A stretch of DNA of 34,330 nt from Planctomycetota bacterium (lineage in GTDB: Bacteria > Planctomycetota > Planctomycetia > Pirellulales > Lacipirellulaceae): the NCBI GenBank assembly GCA_024276705.1, contig JAJRWS010000183.1, forward strand, positions 1 to 34,330. The letters run 5' to 3'. Made by a program: the position numbers and the translations under genes. Each line of letters starts with the position of its first letter. The first letter of the stretch is position 1. Below the pieces are notes generated by a model, which was not told the DNA's origin, made no database searches, and saw nothing but the letters and a program-made list of their open reading frames with translations. Below are positions 32,932-34,330 of this stretch, in pieces.

Positions 32932-33858
32932 CTAAAGCATTTCGGACTCGACGGTGCCAATTCCACCTCGATAGTAGCTGAAACGGACATTGGGATGGTC
33001 GGCCAGCAACGACATGGGGACCGCACTGTCGGCCAACCGTTGGCTGATCATCCAGGCGGTGAGCCGCATGCCGAACGGATTGTCGTGGTAGCCTGGATGC
33101 CAGATCGATACGCAGTCGGCCAGCCAGGTTTCCGCCGGACCCACGGTGGCCGCCCGAGTGGGAACTTGCGGTACGTAGCCACCTCCGGACGTGCGCGCGT
33201 TCTGGATCACCGTCATCGGATGCAGGTCGGTGATCCGAGTTCCCAGTTGGCGGTATTCTGCTGGCGAGGGAGGGGCATTTTGATAGGCGCCTGTCCGTTT
33301 GGGTGGATCGTTGAAGGCCCAATGCTTGACTTCTCCCTGGCCGCCCTGCATCAGCAGGCAGCGTGCCTGGTGGTAGCTCTTGGCATAGGCTTCCAGGTCG
33401 GTTGGGAAATGGATGTTTTCTGCTGGCATGAGCAGCTCGGGTCGAATGCGATTGAAGCAAAGTTCCATATCGGCCCGGGCGAACGACAGCGGGTGATCGG
33501 TGGGTACCGGCACACCCTCCTCGATCCACTCATCCATGCCCCAGAAGTGGGCGTGGTGCAACTTCAGGTCCAGCCCGTTGACCATCTGGGCTACCAATGG
33601 CAACTGTTTGGTGGGGCCGATCGGTCCGCAGATGCCGACCGGGTTCGCGGGCGTCGCTTGCCGCCAGACCTGAATATATTCCAACGCCTCGGCACAGTAA
33701 AACTCTTCGATCGTGTCGTAGAGAGTCACCTTGAAACCATCCCGGGATAAGCCGATAAGATCATCCGCTGTCAGTCGGGCGGCAGCTTGCAAGATTTCCG
33801 GTTCCAGGGTCGTGTAATCCCACCATTCCGGGGCCACTTTGCTGATCGGTCGAGTCAT
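32932..33858 (-). CDS. NagB-like sugar-phosphate isomerase family protein (altered active site)
   Basis: About 308 residues, related to glucosamine-6-phosphate deaminase/isomerase. [17 protein letters not shown] matches the phosphate loop region, and [20 protein letters not shown] matches the NagB strand with the catalytic Asp (MDE). In NagB the catalytic part is DGHIAFNEP; here it reads [11 protein letters not shown], so the His is kept, but the Asp two before it is not, and Glu is replaced by Asp. The gene may therefore be inactive as a deaminase or act on another substrate. The start at 33858 (MTRPISK) has AAGGAG twelve bases before it; ATG 33897 would add 13 residues. No sugar genes are adjacent. 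Confidence 0.85.
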   Translation of the reverse strand: MTRPISKVAPEWWDYTTLEPEILQAAARLTADDLIGLSRDGFKVTLYDTIEEFYCAEALEYIQVWRQATPANPVGICGPIGPTKQLPLVAQMVNGLDLKLHHAHFWGMDEWIEEGVPVPTDHPLSFARADMELCFNRIRPELLMPAENIHFPTDLEAYAKSYHQARCLLMQGGQGEVKHWAFNDPPKRTGAYQNAPPSPAEYRQLGTRITDLHPMTVIQNARTSGGGYVPQVPTRAATVGPAETWLADCVSIWHPGYHDNPFGMRLTAWMISQRLADSAVPMSLLADHPNVRFSYYRGGIGTVESEML

Positions 33859-33908
33859 GACGCGGTTTGTCTCCTTGGAGTCTGGTTCACCATTCAAGGG
33901 CCTACCCT

Positions 33909-33938
33909 CTTAATCTTAATCTTAATCTTAATCTTAAT
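33909..33938. repeat. CTTAAT hexamer array, five copies
   Basis: Five perfect copies of CTTAAT lie about 50 bases upstream of the start of the NagB-like gene, so in its probable leader or promoter. Confidence 0.92.
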
Positions 33939-34070
33939 CCACTCTAAATCCACGGCCTCTGGCCGTGCGACCCTGACAGGCTCTGCCGGTCCGGCGAGAG
34001 TTTTTCAAGGTCATATCTCCTTAAACCACTTCTTTACACCCGCCATGGATTGAAAGTTAATGCCTCGAAT

Positions 34071-34253
34071 CGTACTCGTACTCAGGCGCCAGCCGGTACT
34101 CGTACTCGAAAGGGCTGGACAATAATCGAACCGATCTTTGCCACGATCGAGTGGATGTTTAACGCCTTCCGATCGATTGGTCGCTTCCTCGTTCTTCCGC
34201 CCAGTACCATGCAGACGGCGAGTACGAGTACCGCTCTGCTGAGTACGAGTACG
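34071..34253. repeat. Double inverted-repeat foldback element made of GTACTC units
   Basis: CGTACTCGTACTC (34071-34083) is the exact reverse complement of 34241-34253, and GTACTCGTACTCG (34096-34108) is the exact reverse complement of 34219-34231. The two stems are separated by short unpaired spacers (12 and 9 bases) and enclose 110 bases of unique sequence. As DNA it could form a cruciform; as RNA a long hairpin. No protein is encoded. Confidence 0.85.
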
Positions 34254-34307
34254 AAATCCAAACCAAAACGCAATGAAGCCAAAAACAAACGTTTCAACCG
34301 TTCCCAC

Positions 34308-34324
34308 GCCCCGCTTTGCGGGGC
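34308..34324. other. GC-rich hairpin near the window edge
   Basis: GCCCCGC-TTT-GCGGGGC forms a perfect 7-bp stem. The sequence after it is cut by the window edge, so terminator or repeat identity cannot be decided. Confidence 0.6.
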
Positions 34325-34330
34325 AAGCCA

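Larger units (their letters stand above)
33859..34330. other. Repeat-rich right end of the window
   Basis: No supported gene is seen in these 472 bases. They hold a CTTAAT hexamer array, the foldback element at 34071-34253 and a short GC-rich hairpin at 34308-34324. A minus-strand frame at 34011-34307 has a repetitive Thr/Arg-rich composition caused by the repeats and is not considered a gene. Confidence 0.6.

Noticed and set aside
34011-34307. 98-codon minus-strand frame at the right edge
   Set aside because: It is composed of GTACTC repeat translation (Thr/Arg/Ser) and lies across the foldback element; no domain is visible.
34308-34330. Possible CRISPR-like or REP repeat at the window edge (GTTTCAACCG next to a GC-rich hairpin)
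   Set aside because: Only a single copy is visible and the sequence is cut by the edge; no support for an array.

Overview
The window looks like a moderately GC-rich chromosome segment from a planctomycete, probably of the Pirellulales type. This is inferred from gene content and not from any database search. The pointers are: a LamG-like protein with a C-terminal PEP-CTERM tail, a small secreted Tyr-rich protein of a planctomycete style, a PP2C phosphatase with a planctomycete-like C-terminal extension, a ThiD2-ThiE fusion, many genes without a visible Shine-Dalgarno, and intergenic spaces filled with 6-11 bp tandem repeats. An outer membrane is implied by the Mla-type and LptF/G-type transporters.

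Layout. (1) 1-4859, plus strand: the end of a DUF4434 protein, two Gfo/Idh/MocA oxidoreductases and a sodium:solute symporter, together a likely carbohydrate uptake and oxidation set. (2) 4926-6453: a small secreted protein (minus) with a strong terminator, and a PEP-CTERM LamG-like gene that seems to have lost its 5' end. (3) 6574-9982, minus strand: a tight operon of mannose-1-phosphate guanylyltransferase, RuvX, an SDR-family epimerase-like protein and an MBL-fold hydrolase. (4) 9983-10454: a repeat-rich spacer with inverted heptamer arrays around a remnant of a four-helix-bundle gene. (5) 10455-11681, minus: ThiD2-ThiE. (6) 12361-16024, plus: a membrane TPR protein with an in-frame minisatellite, then ClpC. 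(7) 16208-19019, plus: an MlaE-MlaF-MlaD lipid transport operon, met tail to tail by a PEGA-domain lipoprotein (minus). (8) 20054-25344, plus: a PP2C phosphatase, a GT2-GT39 fusion glycosyltransferase and an LptF/LptG-family permease. (9) 25438-28579, plus: a histidine kinase and a sigma-54 response regulator, overlapping and probably translationally coupled. (10) 28599-28817: a 102-bp tandem repeat between the convergent regulator and lexA. (11) lexA (minus) and proB-DUF456 (plus) diverge from a 278-bp spacer that holds 11-bp direct repeats next to lexA and a foldable inverted-repeat element. (12) 31646-33858, minus: membrane-anchored MsrA-MsrB and a NagB-like protein. (13) 33859-34330: hexamer repeats and a double inverted-repeat foldback element.

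The protein-coding content is mostly core metabolism, envelope maintenance, proteolysis and DNA repair. No phage, insertion sequence with a transposase, CRISPR array, rRNA or tRNA was recognised. The least explained parts are non-coding: the lexA/proB spacer, the 102-bp repeat, the foldback element at the right edge and the heptamer arrays. Start codons are uncertain for several genes, and this is said in each entry.
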